Assembly (NCBI GenBank): GCA_018241335.1
Contig: JAFEEA010000020.1
Location: 1 to 32,925, forward strand
Source of the DNA: Pseudomonadota bacterium
GTDB taxonomy: Bacteria > Pseudomonadota > Alphaproteobacteria > Caulobacterales > Caulobacteraceae
Length of the DNA: 32,925 bases
Reading direction: 5' to 3'
The notes under the pieces were generated by a model. The model was not told the DNA's origin. It was given only the letters and a program-made list of their open reading frames with translations, and searched no databases. Below, one piece after another: positions 1 to 10,257 of this stretch (position 1 is its first letter; each line of letters begins with the position of its first letter). The position numbers and the translations under genes are program-made.

Positions 1-344
1 ACCAGGATGCCGCTGGCCTTGCGGCCGGCGATCATGGGGTCGTTGGGCCATTTGAGGCTGACCAGGCTGGGCGGGACGAAGGCCTGGGCCAGATCCGCCA
101 CGGCCAGGGCCGCCACGAAGGAGATCTGGGCCGCCTCCACCGGCGGCTTGGCGGTGACGCAGAGGAGGGTGGCGGCGAGATTGCCCTTGCCGGTCTCCCA
201 GCTGCGGCCGCGCCGGCCGCGCCCGGCGGTCTGGCGCGTGGCGGTGATCCACACCGGGCCGGTCTCGCCGGCTTCGGCCCGCCGCCGCGCCTCGGCGTTG
301 GTGGAGTCGATCTCGTCCAGCGCCTCGATCGGCGGAAAGGCCAT
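1..344 (-). CDS. birA: Biotin--[acetyl-CoA carboxylase] ligase, N-terminal part (cut by window edge)
   Basis: Attaches biotin through biotinyl-AMP to the carrier lysine of biotin-dependent carboxylases. About 114 residues are visible from the ATG at 344. The BPL/LplA catalytic signature is clear: the DSTN motif followed by EARRRA near residues 13-21, the ATP/biotin loop GRGRRGRSW near 42-50, and KWPND near 99-103. No N-terminal helix-turn-helix is present, so this is the monofunctional class without repressor function. It starts 4 bp after the nuoN stop and is therefore very likely co-transcribed with the nuo operon; a nuoN-birA junction is common in Alphaproteobacteria. The C-terminal part lies outside the window. 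Confidence 0.93.
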   Translation of the reverse strand, partial: MAFPPIEALDEIDSTNAEARRRAEAGETGPVWITATRQTAGRGRRGRSWETGKGNLAATLLCVTAKPPVEAAQISFVAALAVADLAQAFVPPSLVSLKWPNDPMIAGRKASGIL

Positions 345-348
345 AAGG

Positions 349-1779
349 CTAGTGGAGCCCCAGTCCGGCCGCGGCCGCCAGGGACAGGAGGTCGAGGCCC
401 TTGAGCGCCACCAGCACCACGGGCAGGGCGAAGAGGGCCGCCGAATAGGCCACCACGCGGGCGCCGCCGGCCGGGGCCTCGGTGGCGCCGGGCGCCTCGT
501 CCAGCCACATCACCTTGATCAGGCGCAGGTAGTAGAAGGCGGCCACGACGCTGCCCACCAGGGCCGCCACGGCCACCGCCGGCATGTAGCCGCCGGCGCC
601 GATCGCCGCCTTGAAGACGTAGAACTTGGCGAAGAAGCCGCTGAAGGGCGGCAGGCCGAGGGCCGACAGCGAGAAGGCGGTCATGGCCAGGGCCAGGCCC
701 GGGCGCTGCTTCATCAGGCCGGCCATGTCGTCCATGGTCTCCATCGGCTTGCCGTCGCGGTTCAGGGCCGCCAGGCAGGCGAAGAAGCCGGTGACGTCGA
801 TGGTGTAGAGGACCATGAACATCAGCATGGACTGGACGCCCGCCTGACCGCCGGCGGCCAGGCCCACCAGGGCGTAGCCGATGTTGGCGATGGAGGAATA
901 GGCCCACAGGCGCTTGAGGTTCTTCTGGGCCAGGCCGGCGAAGGCGCCGACGGCCACGGAGGCCAGGGCGATCAGGCTGAGGACCTGGCGCCACTGCTCG
1001 ATGGCGCCGCCGAAGCCCTCGGTCAGGACCCGGGCCAGCAGCACCATGGCGGCGATCTTGGGGGCGCCGGCGAAGAAGCCGACGATGGGCGTCGGGGCGC
1101 CTTCGTAGACGTCCGGGGTCCACATGTGGAAGGGCGCGGCGGAGACCTTGAAGGCCAGGCCGCAGATCAGGAACACCAGGCCGAACAGCACCCCTGCCCC
1201 GGCGTGCGCCTGGACCACCTGGGCGATGACCTCGAAGCGGGTCGAGCCGGCGAAGCCGTAGATCAGCGAGGCGCCGTAGAGCAGCAGGCCGGACGACAGG
1301 GCGCCCAGCACGAAGTACTTCAGGCCTGCCTCGGAGCTCTTGGCGTCGTCGCGCTGGAAGGCGGCCAGGATGTAGAGCGCCAGGCTGTGCAGCTCGATGC
1401 CGATGTAGAGGCTGATGAGGTCGCCGGCGGAGGCCATCATGCCCATGCCGAGCGCGGCCAGGACGACCAGGACCGGGAACTCGAAGCGGGCCGTGCCGCG
1501 CTTGACCATCCAGGCGTCGCCGAGCGGGATGGCCACGGCGCTGGCGGCGTAGATGGCGACCTTGGCGAAGGTCGAGATCGGGTCGGCGACCAGGCCGCCG
1601 GAGAAGGCGCGGCCCATGGGGCCCATCACCGCGTCCACGGCAGCGGCGGCCAGGACGGCGACGGCGGCCAGGGAGAACACCGGGCCGCGGCCCAGGAAGG
1701 CCCCCAGCACCAGGAGGACCAGGGCGCCGGCGCCGAGGATGATCTCGGGTCCGGCGAGGGCGAAGGCGTCGTTCAGCAT
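349..1779 (-). CDS. nuoN: NADH-quinone oxidoreductase subunit N
   Basis: Antiporter-like proton-pumping subunit of the membrane arm of complex I (476 residues). The protein is almost wholly hydrophobic, with about 13-14 predicted membrane segments. It carries the Proton_antipo_M core, including a KRLWAYSSIANIGYAL segment in the discontinuous-helix region and an HMWTPDVYEGAPTP segment. Length matches typical alphaproteobacterial NuoN. It begins 10 bp after the nuoM stop, ends in TAG, and is the last of the 14 nuo genes; birA follows after 4 bp. Confidence 0.97.
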   Translation of the reverse strand: MLNDAFALAGPEIILGAGALVLLVLGAFLGRGPVFSLAAVAVLAAAAVDAVMGPMGRAFSGGLVADPISTFAKVAIYAASAVAIPLGDAWMVKRGTARFEFPVLVVLAALGMGMMASAGDLISLYIGIELHSLALYILAAFQRDDAKSSEAGLKYFVLGALSSGLLLYGASLIYGFAGSTRFEVIAQVVQAHAGAGVLFGLVFLICGLAFKVSAAPFHMWTPDVYEGAPTPIVGFFAGAPKIAAMVLLARVLTEGFGGAIEQWRQVLSLIALASVAVGAFAGLAQKNLKRLWAYSSIANIGYALVGLAAGGQAGVQSMLMFMVLYTIDVTGFFACLAALNRDGKPMETMDDMAGLMKQRPGLALAMTAFSLSALGLPPFSGFFAKFYVFKAAIGAGGYMPAVAVAALVGSVVAAFYYLRLIKVMWLDEAPGATEAPAGGARVVAYSAALFALPVVLVALKGLDLLSLAAAAGLGLH

Positions 1780-1789
1780 CGGGGCGCCC

Positions 1790-3277
1790 CTACTTGCCGG
1801 CCGCCGCGTTGAACGCGGCCACGAGATGGTCGACCGAAGCGTTGGTCAGGTTGAACACCAGGTTGGGCTGCACGCCCAGCACCAGGGTGCCGATGATCAG
1901 CGGCAGGAAGATCAGCACTTCCCGCTGCTCCAGGTCGGTGATCGAGCCCAGGGCCGGATTGGTCATCTGGCCGAACACCACGCGGCGGTAGAGGGTCAGG
2001 GCGTAGACCGCCGAGAGGATGACGCCGGTGGCCGCGATCAGGGCCGTCCAGGTGGAGGCGCCGTAGACCCCGGTCATGGTCAGGATCTCGCCGACGAAAC
2101 CCGAGGTGCCGGGCAGGCCGACGTTGCCCATGGTGAACAGCATGAACACCGCCGCGTACCAGGGCATGCGGTTCACGAGGCCGCCGTAGAAGGCGATCTC
2201 CCGCGTGTGCATGCGGTCGTAGACCACGCCGACGCAGAGGAAGAGCGCGCCGGAGATCAGGCCGTGGCTGAGCATCTGGAAGAGCGCGCCCTGCTCGCCC
2301 TGCAGGTTGCCCGAGAAGATGCCCATGGTCACGAAACCCATGTGGGCGACGGAGGAATAGGCGATCAGCTTCTTGATGTCGGTCTGACGGAAGGCGACCA
2401 GCGAGGTGTAGACGATGGCGATCACCGACAGGGCGAAGACCAGGGGCGCGAACTGGGCGCTGGCGTTGGGGAACATCGGCAGCGAGAAGCGCATGAATCC
2501 GTAGCCGCCCATCTTCAACAGGATCCCGGCCAGGATCACCGAACCGGCGGTCGGCGCCTCCACGTGGGCGTCGGGCAGCCAGGTGTGGACCGGCCACATC
2601 GGCATCTTGACCGCGAAGGAGGCGAAGAAGGCCAGCCACATCCAGGTCTGCACCGCCGGGGCGAACTTGAAGGCCATCAGCTCGGGGATCGAGGAGGTGT
2701 GGGCGATGAGGATCATGCCCAGGATCGCCGCCAGCATCAGGACGGAGCCCAGCAGGGTGTAGAGGAAGAACTTGAAGGCCGCGTAGATGCGGTTCTTGCC
2801 GCCCCAGATGCCGATGATCAGGAACATCGGGATCAGCTGGCCCTCGAAGAACAGGTAGAAGAGGATCAGGTCCAGCGCGCAGAAGACGCCGATCACCAGG
2901 GTCTCGAGGACCAGGAAGGCGATCATGTATTCGAGCACGCGCTTCTCGATCGACTTCCAGCTGGCGACGACGCAGAGCGGCATCAGGAAGGCGGTGAGCA
3001 GGACGAACAGCACCGAGATGCCGTCGACGCCCATGCGGTAGTGCAGCCCCGCGAACCAATCCGCGTCCTCCAGGAACTGGAAGCCGCTCTGGGCCGGGTC
3101 GAACTTCGCGACCACAGCCACGGACATCGCCAGGGTGGCCAGGGTGGTCGCCAGCGCGATCCACTTGGCGCCGCTGACCGTGCGCGCGTCGTCGGGCTTG
3201 CCCGAAAGGCGCAGCAGCAGGATCGCCGCGACGCCGACCAGGGGCAGGAAGGTGGTGAGGGAGAGGATGCCGGCCAT
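1790..3277 (-). CDS. nuoM: NADH-quinone oxidoreductase subunit M
   Basis: Second antiporter-like proton-pumping subunit of complex I (495 residues, about 14 membrane helices). Family hallmarks visible are [12 protein letters not shown], which carries the conserved membrane glutamate of the pumping channel, the lysine-bearing [18 protein letters not shown] segment, and [14 protein letters not shown]. Length is normal for the family. The ATG at 3277 lies 2 bp downstream of the nuoL stop. Nothing in the sequence suggests loss of function. Confidence 0.97.
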   Translation of the reverse strand: MAGILSLTTFLPLVGVAAILLLRLSGKPDDARTVSGAKWIALATTLATLAMSVAVVAKFDPAQSGFQFLEDADWFAGLHYRMGVDGISVLFVLLTAFLMPLCVVASWKSIEKRVLEYMIAFLVLETLVIGVFCALDLILFYLFFEGQLIPMFLIIGIWGGKNRIYAAFKFFLYTLLGSVLMLAAILGMILIAHTSSIPELMAFKFAPAVQTWMWLAFFASFAVKMPMWPVHTWLPDAHVEAPTAGSVILAGILLKMGGYGFMRFSLPMFPNASAQFAPLVFALSVIAIVYTSLVAFRQTDIKKLIAYSSVAHMGFVTMGIFSGNLQGEQGALFQMLSHGLISGALFLCVGVVYDRMHTREIAFYGGLVNRMPWYAAVFMLFTMGNVGLPGTSGFVGEILTMTGVYGASTWTALIAATGVILSAVYALTLYRRVVFGQMTNPALGSITDLEQREVLIFLPLIIGTLVLGVQPNLVFNLTNASVDHLVAAFNAAAGK

Positions 3278-3279
3278 CG

Positions 3280-5325
3280 TCAGAAGCTGTACAGCGCGTA
3301 GGTGAGCAGGGCCGCCACGCCCAGGAGCATGACGAAGGCGTAGTGGTAGACGTAGCCCGTCTGCAGCCGACCGGTCCCCTTGCCCACGGCGTAGGACACC
3401 GCCGAGACCCCGTTGGGCCCCAGGCCGTCGATCAGCTTCTGGTCGCCCCCCTTCCAGAAGAGGTCGCCCAGGAACTTGGCGGCCCGCACGAAGGTGGCGT
3501 CATAGAGCTCGTCGAAGAACCACTTGTTGTAGAGGAACGTCCACAGCGGGCCCTTGCGGGCGGCCAGGCGAGCGCCGAAGCCCTCGTAGCGGATGTAGGT
3601 GAACCAGGCGATCACGAAGCCGGCGGCGGTGACCGCCAGCGGCGCCCAGACCACCCACTCGGGCAGCTTGCCCTCGTAGTCGAGCACATGGTTGGTCGGC
3701 AGGGTGAAGATGGCCCCGCGCCAGAACTCGGTCCGGCCCTCGCCCACGAAGAGGTTGTGGAAGACGTAGCCGGCGGCGACGGCGCCCACCGCCAGGATCA
3801 CCAGCGGCGTCAGGGCGACCCAGCTGCTCTCATGCGGCGTGTGGTCGTGGCCGTGGCCGTGATCGTCATGGGCGTGGGCGTCGGCGTGAGCGTCGTGGCC
3901 GTGGTCGTCGGCATGGTGCGCGTCGTGGCCCCACTTGGCCGTACCGTGGAAGGTCATGAACACCAGGCGCCAGGAGTAGAAGCTGGTCAGGCCCGCGGCG
4001 AACAGGCCGACCATGAAGGCGAAGCCCGCGATCGGGTTGTTGAGGCCGGCCAGGTAGGCGGCGTTGATGATCGCGTCCTTGGAATAGAAGCCGGCAAAGC
4101 CCAGCTCGACGCCCGGCAGGCCGACGCCGGTGATGGCCAGGGTGCCGATCATCATCACCGCGTAGGTGACGGGCATGTACTTCCACAGGCCCCCCATCTT
4201 CCGCATGTCCTGCTCGTGGTGCATGCCCATGATCACCGAGCCCGCGCCCAGGAACAGCAGCGCCTTGAAGAAGGCGTGGGTGAAGAGGTGGAACATGCCG
4301 CCCTGGTAGGCCCCGACGCCGGCGGCGAAGAACATGTAGCCGAGCTGCGAGCAGGTCGAATAGGCGATGACCCGCTTGATGTCGTTCTGGGCCAGGCCGA
4401 CGGTGGCGGCGAAGAGGGCCGTGACCGCGCCGATCAGGGTGACGATGGCCTTGGCCGTCGGGGCGTATTCGAACATCGGCGACAAGAGGCAGACCATGTA
4501 GACGCCGGCGGTGACCATGGTCGCCGCGTGGATCAGGGCGCTGACCGGGGTCGGGCCCTCCATGGCGTCCGGCAGCCAGGTGTGCAGGAAGAACTGGGCC
4601 GACTTGCCCATGGCGCCGACGAACAGCAGGGCGCAGGCCAGGTCCATCAGCCGCCAGGTCTGGCCGGCGAAGACCCAGGTGTCGTGCCCGTGAGCGGCGA
4701 CGGCCGGGAAGATCTCGGCGAAGCGGATGGTCCCGAAGGACCAGAACACCGTCATGATGCCGAGCGCGAAGCCGAAGTCGCCGACCCGGTTGACCACGAA
4801 GGCCTTGATGGAGGCCGCGTTGGCGGTGGGCTTGTGGTACCAGAAGCCGATCAGCAGGTAGCTGGCCAGGCCCACCCCTTCCCAGCCGAAGAACAGCTGC
4901 ATGAAGTCGGCGGCGGTCACCAGCGCCAGCATGGCGAAGGTGAACAGCGACAGGTAGGCGAAGAAGCGCGGCTTGTGCTCGTCCTCGGCCATGTAGGCCC
5001 AGGAATAGAGGTGGACCAGGGACGAGACCGTGGTCACCACGATCAGCATCACCGCCGACAGGGTGTCGACGCGCACGCTCCAGAAGGACTGGAACTTGCC
5101 GATGTTGATGAAGGGCGCGAGCTCGACCGTGAAGGGCCTGGTCCACGAGCCCCAGGCGACCTGGGTGAAGGTGGTCCAGGCCAGCAGGCAGGCCAGGAAC
5201 AGGAGCCCGGTGGTCACCGTCATGGAGACCTTTTCGGGGATGTAGCGGCCGAACAGCCCGGCGATGGCCGCGCCCGCCAGGGGCGCGAAGACCGCGGTGG
5301 TGACGATGAGTTCTGGCGTGGTCAT
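3280..5325 (-). CDS. nuoL: NADH-quinone oxidoreductase subunit L with a His-rich loop
   Basis: Distal antiporter-like subunit of complex I (681 residues), which carries the long lateral amphipathic helix along the membrane arm. Core motifs are present: the [18 protein letters not shown] region, the [20 protein letters not shown] segment and [15 protein letters not shown]. An unusual loop at about residues 467-498 (bases 3832-3927) contains 13 His and 8 Asp in 32 residues, separating the antiporter core from the C-terminal helices. The N-terminus overlaps nothing; nuoK ends 1 bp upstream, and nuoM starts 2 bp downstream. Confidence 0.97.
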   Translation of the reverse strand: MTTPELIVTTAVFAPLAGAAIAGLFGRYIPEKVSMTVTTGLLFLACLLAWTTFTQVAWGSWTRPFTVELAPFINIGKFQSFWSVRVDTLSAVMLIVVTTVSSLVHLYSWAYMAEDEHKPRFFAYLSLFTFAMLALVTAADFMQLFFGWEGVGLASYLLIGFWYHKPTANAASIKAFVVNRVGDFGFALGIMTVFWSFGTIRFAEIFPAVAAHGHDTWVFAGQTWRLMDLACALLFVGAMGKSAQFFLHTWLPDAMEGPTPVSALIHAATMVTAGVYMVCLLSPMFEYAPTAKAIVTLIGAVTALFAATVGLAQNDIKRVIAYSTCSQLGYMFFAAGVGAYQGGMFHLFTHAFFKALLFLGAGSVIMGMHHEQDMRKMGGLWKYMPVTYAVMMIGTLAITGVGLPGVELGFAGFYSKDAIINAAYLAGLNNPIAGFAFMVGLFAAGLTSFYSWRLVFMTFHGTAKWGHDAHHADDHGHDAHADAHAHDDHGHGHDHTPHESSWVALTPLVILAVGAVAAGYVFHNLFVGEGRTEFWRGAIFTLPTNHVLDYEGKLPEWVVWAPLAVTAAGFVIAWFTYIRYEGFGARLAARKGPLWTFLYNKWFFDELYDATFVRAAKFLGDLFWKGGDQKLIDGLGPNGVSAVSYAVGKGTGRLQTGYVYHYAFVMLLGVAALLTYALYSF
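3832..3927 (-). other. His/Asp-rich loop inside NuoL
   Basis: A 32-residue segment of NuoL (residues 467-498) made almost only of His, Asp, Ala and Gly, with repeated HD, HGH and HAH units. It sits between a membrane helix and the next hydrophobic block, so it is expected to face the cytoplasm or periplasm rather than lie within the membrane. Composition suggests weak divalent-metal binding; that is inference. It is in frame and shows no sign of being an artefact. Confidence 0.85.
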
Positions 5326-5326
5326 G

Positions 5327-5635
5327 TCAGCCCTTCATCATCGAGGCGTCGTCCACGGCGATGTCGCCGCGGTTGCGGAAGAAGGTCACCAGGATGGCCA
5401 GGCCCACGGCCGCCTCGGCGGCCGCCACGGTGAGCACGAACATGGCGTAGATCTGCCCGACCACGTCGTGCAGGAACACCGAGAAGCTGACCAGGTTGAT
5501 GTTCACGGCCAGCAGGATCAGCTCGATCGACATCAGGATGACGATGACGTTCTTGCGGTTCACGAAGATGCCGAAGACGCCGATGGTGAACAGGATGGCG
5601 GCGAGGCCCAGGTAGTGCCCAAGTCCGATGGTCAT
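5327..5635 (-). CDS. nuoK: NADH-quinone oxidoreductase subunit K
   Basis: Small membrane-arm subunit of complex I (102 residues, three membrane helices), homologous to mitochondrial ND4L. Two conserved membrane glutamates needed for proton transfer in the family are visible at about E38 ([12 protein letters not shown]) and E74 ([11 protein letters not shown]). The ATG overlaps the nuoJ stop in an ATGA, which implies translational coupling. nuoL starts 1 bp after the stop. Confidence 0.97.
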   Translation of the reverse strand: MTIGLGHYLGLAAILFTIGVFGIFVNRKNVIVILMSIELILLAVNINLVSFSVFLHDVVGQIYAMFVLTVAAAEAAVGLAILVTFFRNRGDIAVDDASMMKG

Positions 5636-6249
5636 GCCTCGATCCCCTCGCCCGACTTGATGCCCACGATGCGCATGCCCTTGGCCGGCGTGCGGGCCAC
5701 CTGGTCGGCGATGTTCTGGCGCTTGACGCCCTGGCGGTGCTTGAGGGTCAGGACGATGGCGCCGATCATGGCCACCAGCAGCACCATCCCCGCCGCCTGG
5801 AAGAAGTAGATGTAGTCGGTGTAGAGCACCCGGCCGATGGTCTCGATGTTGGTGACGTCGCCGCTGGCGGCCTGGGGCCCGCCGGCGACCTTGCCGGCCG
5901 CGCCGTCACGCGCCACCGAGGCGCTGACGAAGACCATCTCGATGGTCAGCCAGATGCCGACCAGGCCGCCGAGGGGCAGGTAGCGGGCGAAGCCCTGGCG
6001 CAGGGCGGCGAAGTCGACGTCGAGCATCATGACGACGAACAGGAACAGCACCGCCACGGCGCCGACGTAGACGACCACCAGCAGCATCGCCAGGAACTCG
6101 GCGCCCATCATCACGAAGAGGCCGGCGGCGGAGAAGAAGGCGGTGATCAGGAACAGCACGGAGTGCACGGGATTGCGCGCCGAGACGACTCCCAGCGCAG
6201 CCCCGATCACGCCGGCGGCGAGCAGGTAGAAGGCGATGGCCTGCAGCAT
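5632..6249 (-). CDS. nuoJ: NADH-quinone oxidoreductase subunit J
   Basis: Membrane-arm subunit of complex I (205 residues, five membrane helices), homologous to ND6. The conserved region with the pi-bulge helix is recognisable in [20 protein letters not shown] soluble tail of about 40 residues follows the last helix. A gap of 148 bp separates it from nuoI, the longest gap in the operon without a repeat or an extra gene; the stop overlaps the nuoK start by 4 bp. Confidence 0.96.
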   Translation of the reverse strand: MLQAIAFYLLAAGVIGAALGVVSARNPVHSVLFLITAFFSAAGLFVMMGAEFLAMLLVVVYVGAVAVLFLFVVMMLDVDFAALRQGFARYLPLGGLVGIWLTIEMVFVSASVARDGAAGKVAGGPQAASGDVTNIETIGRVLYTDYIYFFQAAGMVLLVAMIGAIVLTLKHRQGVKRQNIADQVARTPAKGMRIVGIKSGEGIEA

Positions 6250-6397
6250 AGGGCCGCTCTAACTCCCGTCTCTCAGATGCGGCCCGGGGAGGCGCGACGC
6301 CCCGCCACGAGTCGCGGTTTGCTCATAGCGCGTTCGGACCGCCGGGGAACCCCCCGCGCCCCGGGCGCGCGCAATCTTTTCCAGCCCCCCGCCGCCC

Positions 6398-6889
6398 CTA
6401 CCGGTACGGCGCGTCCAGCTCCAGGTTCTTGGCGATCTGCCGCTCCCAGCGGTCGCCGTTCCCCAGCAGGCGTTCCTTGTCGTAGTAGAGCTCCTCGCGG
6501 GTCTCCACGGCGAACTCGACGTTCGGGCCCTCGACGATGGCGTCCACCGGGCAGGCCTCCTGGCACAGGCCGCAGTAGATGCACTTGACCATGTCGATGT
6601 CGTAGCGGGTCGTGCGGCGGCTGCCGTCGGCGCGCGGCTCGGCCTCGATGGTGATGGCCTGGGCCGGGCAGATGGCCTCGCACAGCTTGCAGGCGATGCA
6701 GCGCTCTTCCCCGTTGGGATAGCGGCGCAGGGCGTGCTCGCCGCGGAAACGGGGCGACTGGGGCCCGCGCTCGTTGGGATAGAGCACCGTGGCCTTGGGC
6801 GAGGCCATGTAGCGCAGGGCCATGAAGAAGGCCCCGCCGAAGTCCATCAGGGCCGCGCCGCGGACCGCCTGGTTGATGCGCTGGAACAT
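6398..6889 (-). CDS. nuoI: NADH-quinone oxidoreductase subunit I (two 4Fe-4S clusters)
   Basis: Peripheral-arm subunit (163 residues) that carries clusters N6a and N6b and passes electrons toward NuoB. Two ferredoxin motifs are intact: C64-x2-C67-x2-C70-x3-C74 and C103-x2-C106-x2-C109-x3-C113, each followed by the usual proline. An N-terminal amphipathic segment (residues 1-30) fits membrane-surface docking. The ATG at 6889 was chosen because homology begins at [11 protein letters not shown]; the open frame extends further upstream but there overlaps the lipoprotein gene and is not protein-like. It starts 7 bp after the lipoprotein gene stop. Confidence 0.96.
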   Translation of the reverse strand: MFQRINQAVRGAALMDFGGAFFMALRYMASPKATVLYPNERGPQSPRFRGEHALRRYPNGEERCIACKLCEAICPAQAITIEAEPRADGSRRTTRYDIDMVKCIYCGLCQEACPVDAIVEGPNVEFAVETREELYYDKERLLGNGDRWERQIAKNLELDAPYR

Positions 6890-6896
6890 GGCCGGG

Positions 6897-7118
6897 CTAC
6901 TTTCCCTTGTCCATTTTGCACTCGTAGTCGCCGAGCTCGGTGGTGTCGCCGCCGCTCTTGAGCTGGATGTGGCCGCCGCGGGCCTTGCATTCGTCCGACG
7001 CCTTCTTGACGGCGTCGTAGTTGGCGTCGCCCTCCTGCAGCCCATAGGAGCCGCCGGCGCAGGCCGAGAGGGCCAGGCTGGCCGCCGAGGCGATCAGGAG
7101 GACGGCGCCGGCGCGCAT
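6897..7118 (-). CDS. Small lipoprotein encoded between nuoH and nuoI
   Basis: Predicted 73-residue lipoprotein. The N-terminus is a textbook type II signal: MRAGAVLL, a hydrophobic core, then the lipobox LSAC with the lipidated cysteine at residue 20. The mature part is about 54 residues, hydrophilic, and has two further cysteines at about 44 and 67 that could form a disulfide in the periplasm. Its ATG overlaps the nuoH stop in TGATG, so it is translationally coupled to nuoH, and nuoI follows after 7 bp. I do not recognise a named family. Its place in the operon suggests a role linked to complex I, but this is inference from position only. Confidence 0.85.
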   Translation of the reverse strand: MRAGAVLLIASAASLALSACAGGSYGLQEGDANYDAVKKASDECKARGGHIQLKSGGDTTELGDYECKMDKGK

Positions 7119-8185
7119 CAGCCGATGATCCCGTAGACGCGCAGGCCCGCCACCAGGGCCACCGCGATGCCCGACGTCGGCAGGAAGACCTTCCAGCCCA
7201 GGCGCATCAGCTGGTCGTAGCGGTAGCGGGGCACGATGGCCTTCACCAGGGCGAACATGATGAACCAGAGGGTGATCTTGCCCCACAGCATGACCAGGCC
7301 GTGCAGGCTGGCGAGCGTCGGGTTCCAGCCCTTGAGGTAGTCCTCCGGCCAGGGCGCGTGCCAGCCGCCGAAGAACAGGATGCTGATCATGGCGCACATC
7401 AGGATGATGTTCGCCAGCTCGCCGATCATGAACAGCAGGAAGGGCGAGGAGGAGTATTCCACCTGGTAGCCGGCCACCAGTTCCGACTCCGCTTCGGGCA
7501 GGTCGAAGGGCGGGCGGTTGGTCTCGGCCAGGGCCGAGATGAAGAACACGACCATCATCGGGACCATGATCACCGTGGCGATCAGATGCTGCGGGCCGCC
7601 GCCGCCGCCCAGGACGTTCCAGTTCCAGAAGCCGCCGGCCTGCTTCTCGACGATGCCCTGCAGGTTCATCGTGCCCGACAGAAGGATCACGGTGATGATC
7701 ACGAAGCCGATGGAGACCTCGTAGCTGACCATCTGGGCCGCCGAGCGCAGGCTGCCCAGGAAGGGGTACTTCGAGTTGGACGCCCAGCCGCCCATGATGA
7801 TGCCGTAGACGCCGAGCGAGGAGATGGCGAAGAGGTAGAGGATGCCGACGTTGATGTTGGCGATCACCCAGCCGGGGCCCATGGGCACCACGGCCCAGCC
7901 GACCAGGGCCAGGGCGAAGGTGATCAGGGGCGCCAGCAGGAAGACGAACTTGTCCGCCCCGGCCGGGACCACGATCTCCTTGATCACGAACTTGAAGAGG
8001 TCGGCGAAGGACTGCAGCAGGCCGAAGGGGCCGACCACGTTGGGGCCCTTGCGCATCTGAACGCCGGCCCAGACCTTGCGGTCGCCCCACATGAAGAAGG
8101 CCAGCGCCACCAGCAGCGGCACGATCACCAGCAGGATCTGCCCCAGGTGGAACAGGAACCAGCCCAAGCCCGTGGTCCAGTCCAT
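7118..8185 (-). CDS. nuoH: NADH-quinone oxidoreductase subunit H
   Basis: Membrane subunit (355 residues, eight to nine helices) that forms the quinone-entry chamber and joins the peripheral and membrane arms. Signatures visible are [19 protein letters not shown] near the N-terminus, [15 protein letters not shown], and the acidic cytoplasmic loop [17 protein letters not shown]. The ATG at 8185 gives the expected [10 protein letters not shown] start; the same frame stays open upstream only as antisense-like shadow of nuoG. It starts 5 bp after the nuoG stop, and its stop overlaps the lipoprotein start by 1 bp. Confidence 0.97.
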   Translation of the reverse strand: MDWTTGLGWFLFHLGQILLVIVPLLVALAFFMWGDRKVWAGVQMRKGPNVVGPFGLLQSFADLFKFVIKEIVVPAGADKFVFLLAPLITFALALVGWAVVPMGPGWVIANINVGILYLFAISSLGVYGIIMGGWASNSKYPFLGSLRSAAQMVSYEVSIGFVIITVILLSGTMNLQGIVEKQAGGFWNWNVLGGGGGPQHLIATVIMVPMMVVFFISALAETNRPPFDLPEAESELVAGYQVEYSSSPFLLFMIGELANIILMCAMISILFFGGWHAPWPEDYLKGWNPTLASLHGLVMLWGKITLWFIMFALVKAIVPRYRYDQLMRLGWKVFLPTSGIAVALVAGLRVYGIIG

Positions 8186-8190
8186 GCGCC

Positions 8191-10251
8191 CTACTCCGCG
8201 GCGATCTTGGCGGCGCCGGAGGCCAGGGCCGCGCACTCGGCCATGGTCACGCTGGCGCGCGCGATGGGGTTGGTCAGGTGGAAGGCCTTCACCGGGCTGG
8301 CGAAGGGCGCGTCCGAGACGTCGCCGGCCGCGCCGAGGGCGCTGAGGTCGAACGCGGTCGGAATCGAGCCCGGCGCGTGGTCGATCTGGCCAAAGGTCGG
8401 ATGGTCGGCGAACAGCTTTGCGCGGAGCTGGTCCAGGGTGTCGTAGGGCAAGGCCGCGCCGACCTTTTCGGACAGCGCCCGCAGGATGGCCCAGTCTTCC
8501 TTGGCCTCGCCCTTGGGGAAGGCGGCGCGTTCGCCCCGCTGAACCCGCCCCTCGGTGTTGACGTAGAGGCCGGCCTTTTCGGTGTAGGCGGCGCCCGGCA
8601 GGATGACGTCGGCCCGGTGCGCGCCGGCGTCGCCGTGGGTGCCCAGGTAGACGACGAAGGCGTCGGTGTCCTTCAGGTCGATCTCGTCGGCGGCCAGCAG
8701 GATCAGCACGTCCAGCGCGCCTTTGCGAACCATCTCGGCGGCGCTCTTGCCGCCCTCGCCGGGGACGAAGCCCAGGTCGAGGCCGCCCACGCGGGCGGCG
8801 GCGGTGTGCAGGACGTTCCAGCCGTTCCAGCCTTCGCGCACCACGCCGAAGGCCTTGGCGACGTCGGCCGCCGCCTTGAGGACCGCCGCGCCGTCCGGGC
8901 GGGCCAGAGCCCCCTGCCCCACGACGATCGCCGGCTTGCTGGCGGCCTTGAAGGCCTTGGCGAAGTCGGACTTGCTCTTGGCGAGGCCCGTGAGGCTGGC
9001 CGGGCCGGCGCCCAAGTGGTCGTAGCCGAAGGTCAGGTCGGCGGCCTCGCCGATCACCCCGAAGCGGGTCTTGCCGGCCAGCCACTGCTTGCGGAAGCGG
9101 GCGTTGAGCACCGGCGCCTCGAGGCGTGGGTTGGTCCCGACGAAGAGGACCACGTCGGCCTCCTCGATCCCGGCGATGGTCGAGTTGAACAGCCAGCCTT
9201 CGCGGGGGCCGGCGCCCAGGGCCGCGCCGTCCTGGCGGCAGTCGAGGTTCTTGACCCCTGCCCCGCCGAACAGGTCGAGCGCCGCCTTCATGGATTCGGC
9301 GTCCTGCAGGTCGCCGGCGATGACGCCGACGCGCTCGGCGCTGGAGGCCTTGATGCGGGCGGCGACGGCGTCGAGGGCCTCGGCCCAGGTGGCCGGCTGC
9401 AGCTTGCCGCCGACGCGCACGAAGGGCCGGTCGAGGCGCTGGCGGCCGAGGCCGTCACAGGCGTAGCGGGTCTTGTCCGAGATCCATTCCTCGTTGATCT
9501 CGTCGTTGACGCGGGGCAGCACGCGCAGCACCGCCGGCCCGCGCACGTCGACGCGGATGGCCGAACCCAGGGCGTCCATGACGTCCACCGTCTCGGTCTT
9601 CTTCAGCTCCCACGGGCGGGCGTTGAAGGCGTAGGGCTTGGATGTCAGCGCGCCCACGGGGCAGAGGTCGATGACGTTGGCCGACAGCTCGCTGGCCACG
9701 GCCTTGTCGAGATAGGTGGTGATCTCCACGTCCTCGCCGCGGCTGATCAGGCCGATGTCGGGCACGCCGGCGATTTCCGTCACGAAGCGCACGCAGCGGG
9801 TGCACTGGATGCAGCGGGTCATCACCGTCTTGATGAGGGGACCCATGTATTTTTCTTCGACGGCCCGCTTGTTCTCCTCGTAGCGGGTGTGGTCGCGGCC
9901 GTAGCCCATCGACTGGTCCTGCAGGTCGCACTCGCCGCCCTGGTCGCAGATGGGGCAGTCCAGCGGGTGGTTGATCAGCAGGAACTCCATCACCCCCTGG
10001 CGGGCCTTCTGGACCATCGGGGTGTTGGTGAAGATCTCCTGGTTGTCGGCGGCCGGCAGGGCGCACGAGGCCTGGGGCTTCGGCGGCCCGGGCTTCACTT
10101 CCACCAGGCACATGCGGCAGTTGCCCGCGATGGACAGACGCTCGTGATAGCAGAACCGGGGGATCTCCTCCCCGGCCAGTTCGGCGACCTGAAGAACGGT
10201 CATGCCGTTCTCGAATTCGATCTCGACGCCGTTGACCTTGGCCTTTGGCAT
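8191..10251 (-). CDS. nuoG: NADH-quinone oxidoreductase subunit G (75-kDa type)
   Basis: Largest peripheral-arm subunit (686 residues), carrying part of the Fe-S chain. The 2Fe-2S N1b site is C34, C45, C48 and C63; the N5 site is H95-x3-C99-x2-C102-x5-C108; the N4 site is C147-x2-C150-x2-C153 with C197. No extra CxxC set for the N7 cluster of the E. coli type is evident, which agrees with the shorter mitochondrial-like form. The remaining C-terminal part is the molybdopterin-oxidoreductase-like fold. It starts 6 bp after the upstream one-TM gene. Confidence 0.97.
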   Translation of the reverse strand: MPKAKVNGVEIEFENGMTVLQVAELAGEEIPRFCYHERLSIAGNCRMCLVEVKPGPPKPQASCALPAADNQEIFTNTPMVQKARQGVMEFLLINHPLDCPICDQGGECDLQDQSMGYGRDHTRYEENKRAVEEKYMGPLIKTVMTRCIQCTRCVRFVTEIAGVPDIGLISRGEDVEITTYLDKAVASELSANVIDLCPVGALTSKPYAFNARPWELKKTETVDVMDALGSAIRVDVRGPAVLRVLPRVNDEINEEWISDKTRYACDGLGRQRLDRPFVRVGGKLQPATWAEALDAVAARIKASSAERVGVIAGDLQDAESMKAALDLFGGAGVKNLDCRQDGAALGAGPREGWLFNSTIAGIEEADVVLFVGTNPRLEAPVLNARFRKQWLAGKTRFGVIGEAADLTFGYDHLGAGPASLTGLAKSKSDFAKAFKAASKPAIVVGQGALARPDGAAVLKAAADVAKAFGVVREGWNGWNVLHTAAARVGGLDLGFVPGEGGKSAAEMVRKGALDVLILLAADEIDLKDTDAFVVYLGTHGDAGAHRADVILPGAAYTEKAGLYVNTEGRVQRGERAAFPKGEAKEDWAILRALSEKVGAALPYDTLDQLRAKLFADHPTFGQIDHAPGSIPTAFDLSALGAAGDVSDAPFASPVKAFHLTNPIARASVTMAECAALASGAAKIAAE

Positions 10252-10257
10252 GCGCGG

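Noticed and set aside
7..1812. 601-codon plus-strand open frame over birA and nuoN
   Set aside because: Low-complexity Gly/His/Gln-rich translation typical of the antisense strand of GC-rich genes; nuoN and birA on the other strand explain the DNA.
3343..5433. 696-codon plus-strand open frame opposite nuoL
   Set aside because: Antisense shadow of nuoL; the composition is rich in Gly, His and Asp repeats without any domain.
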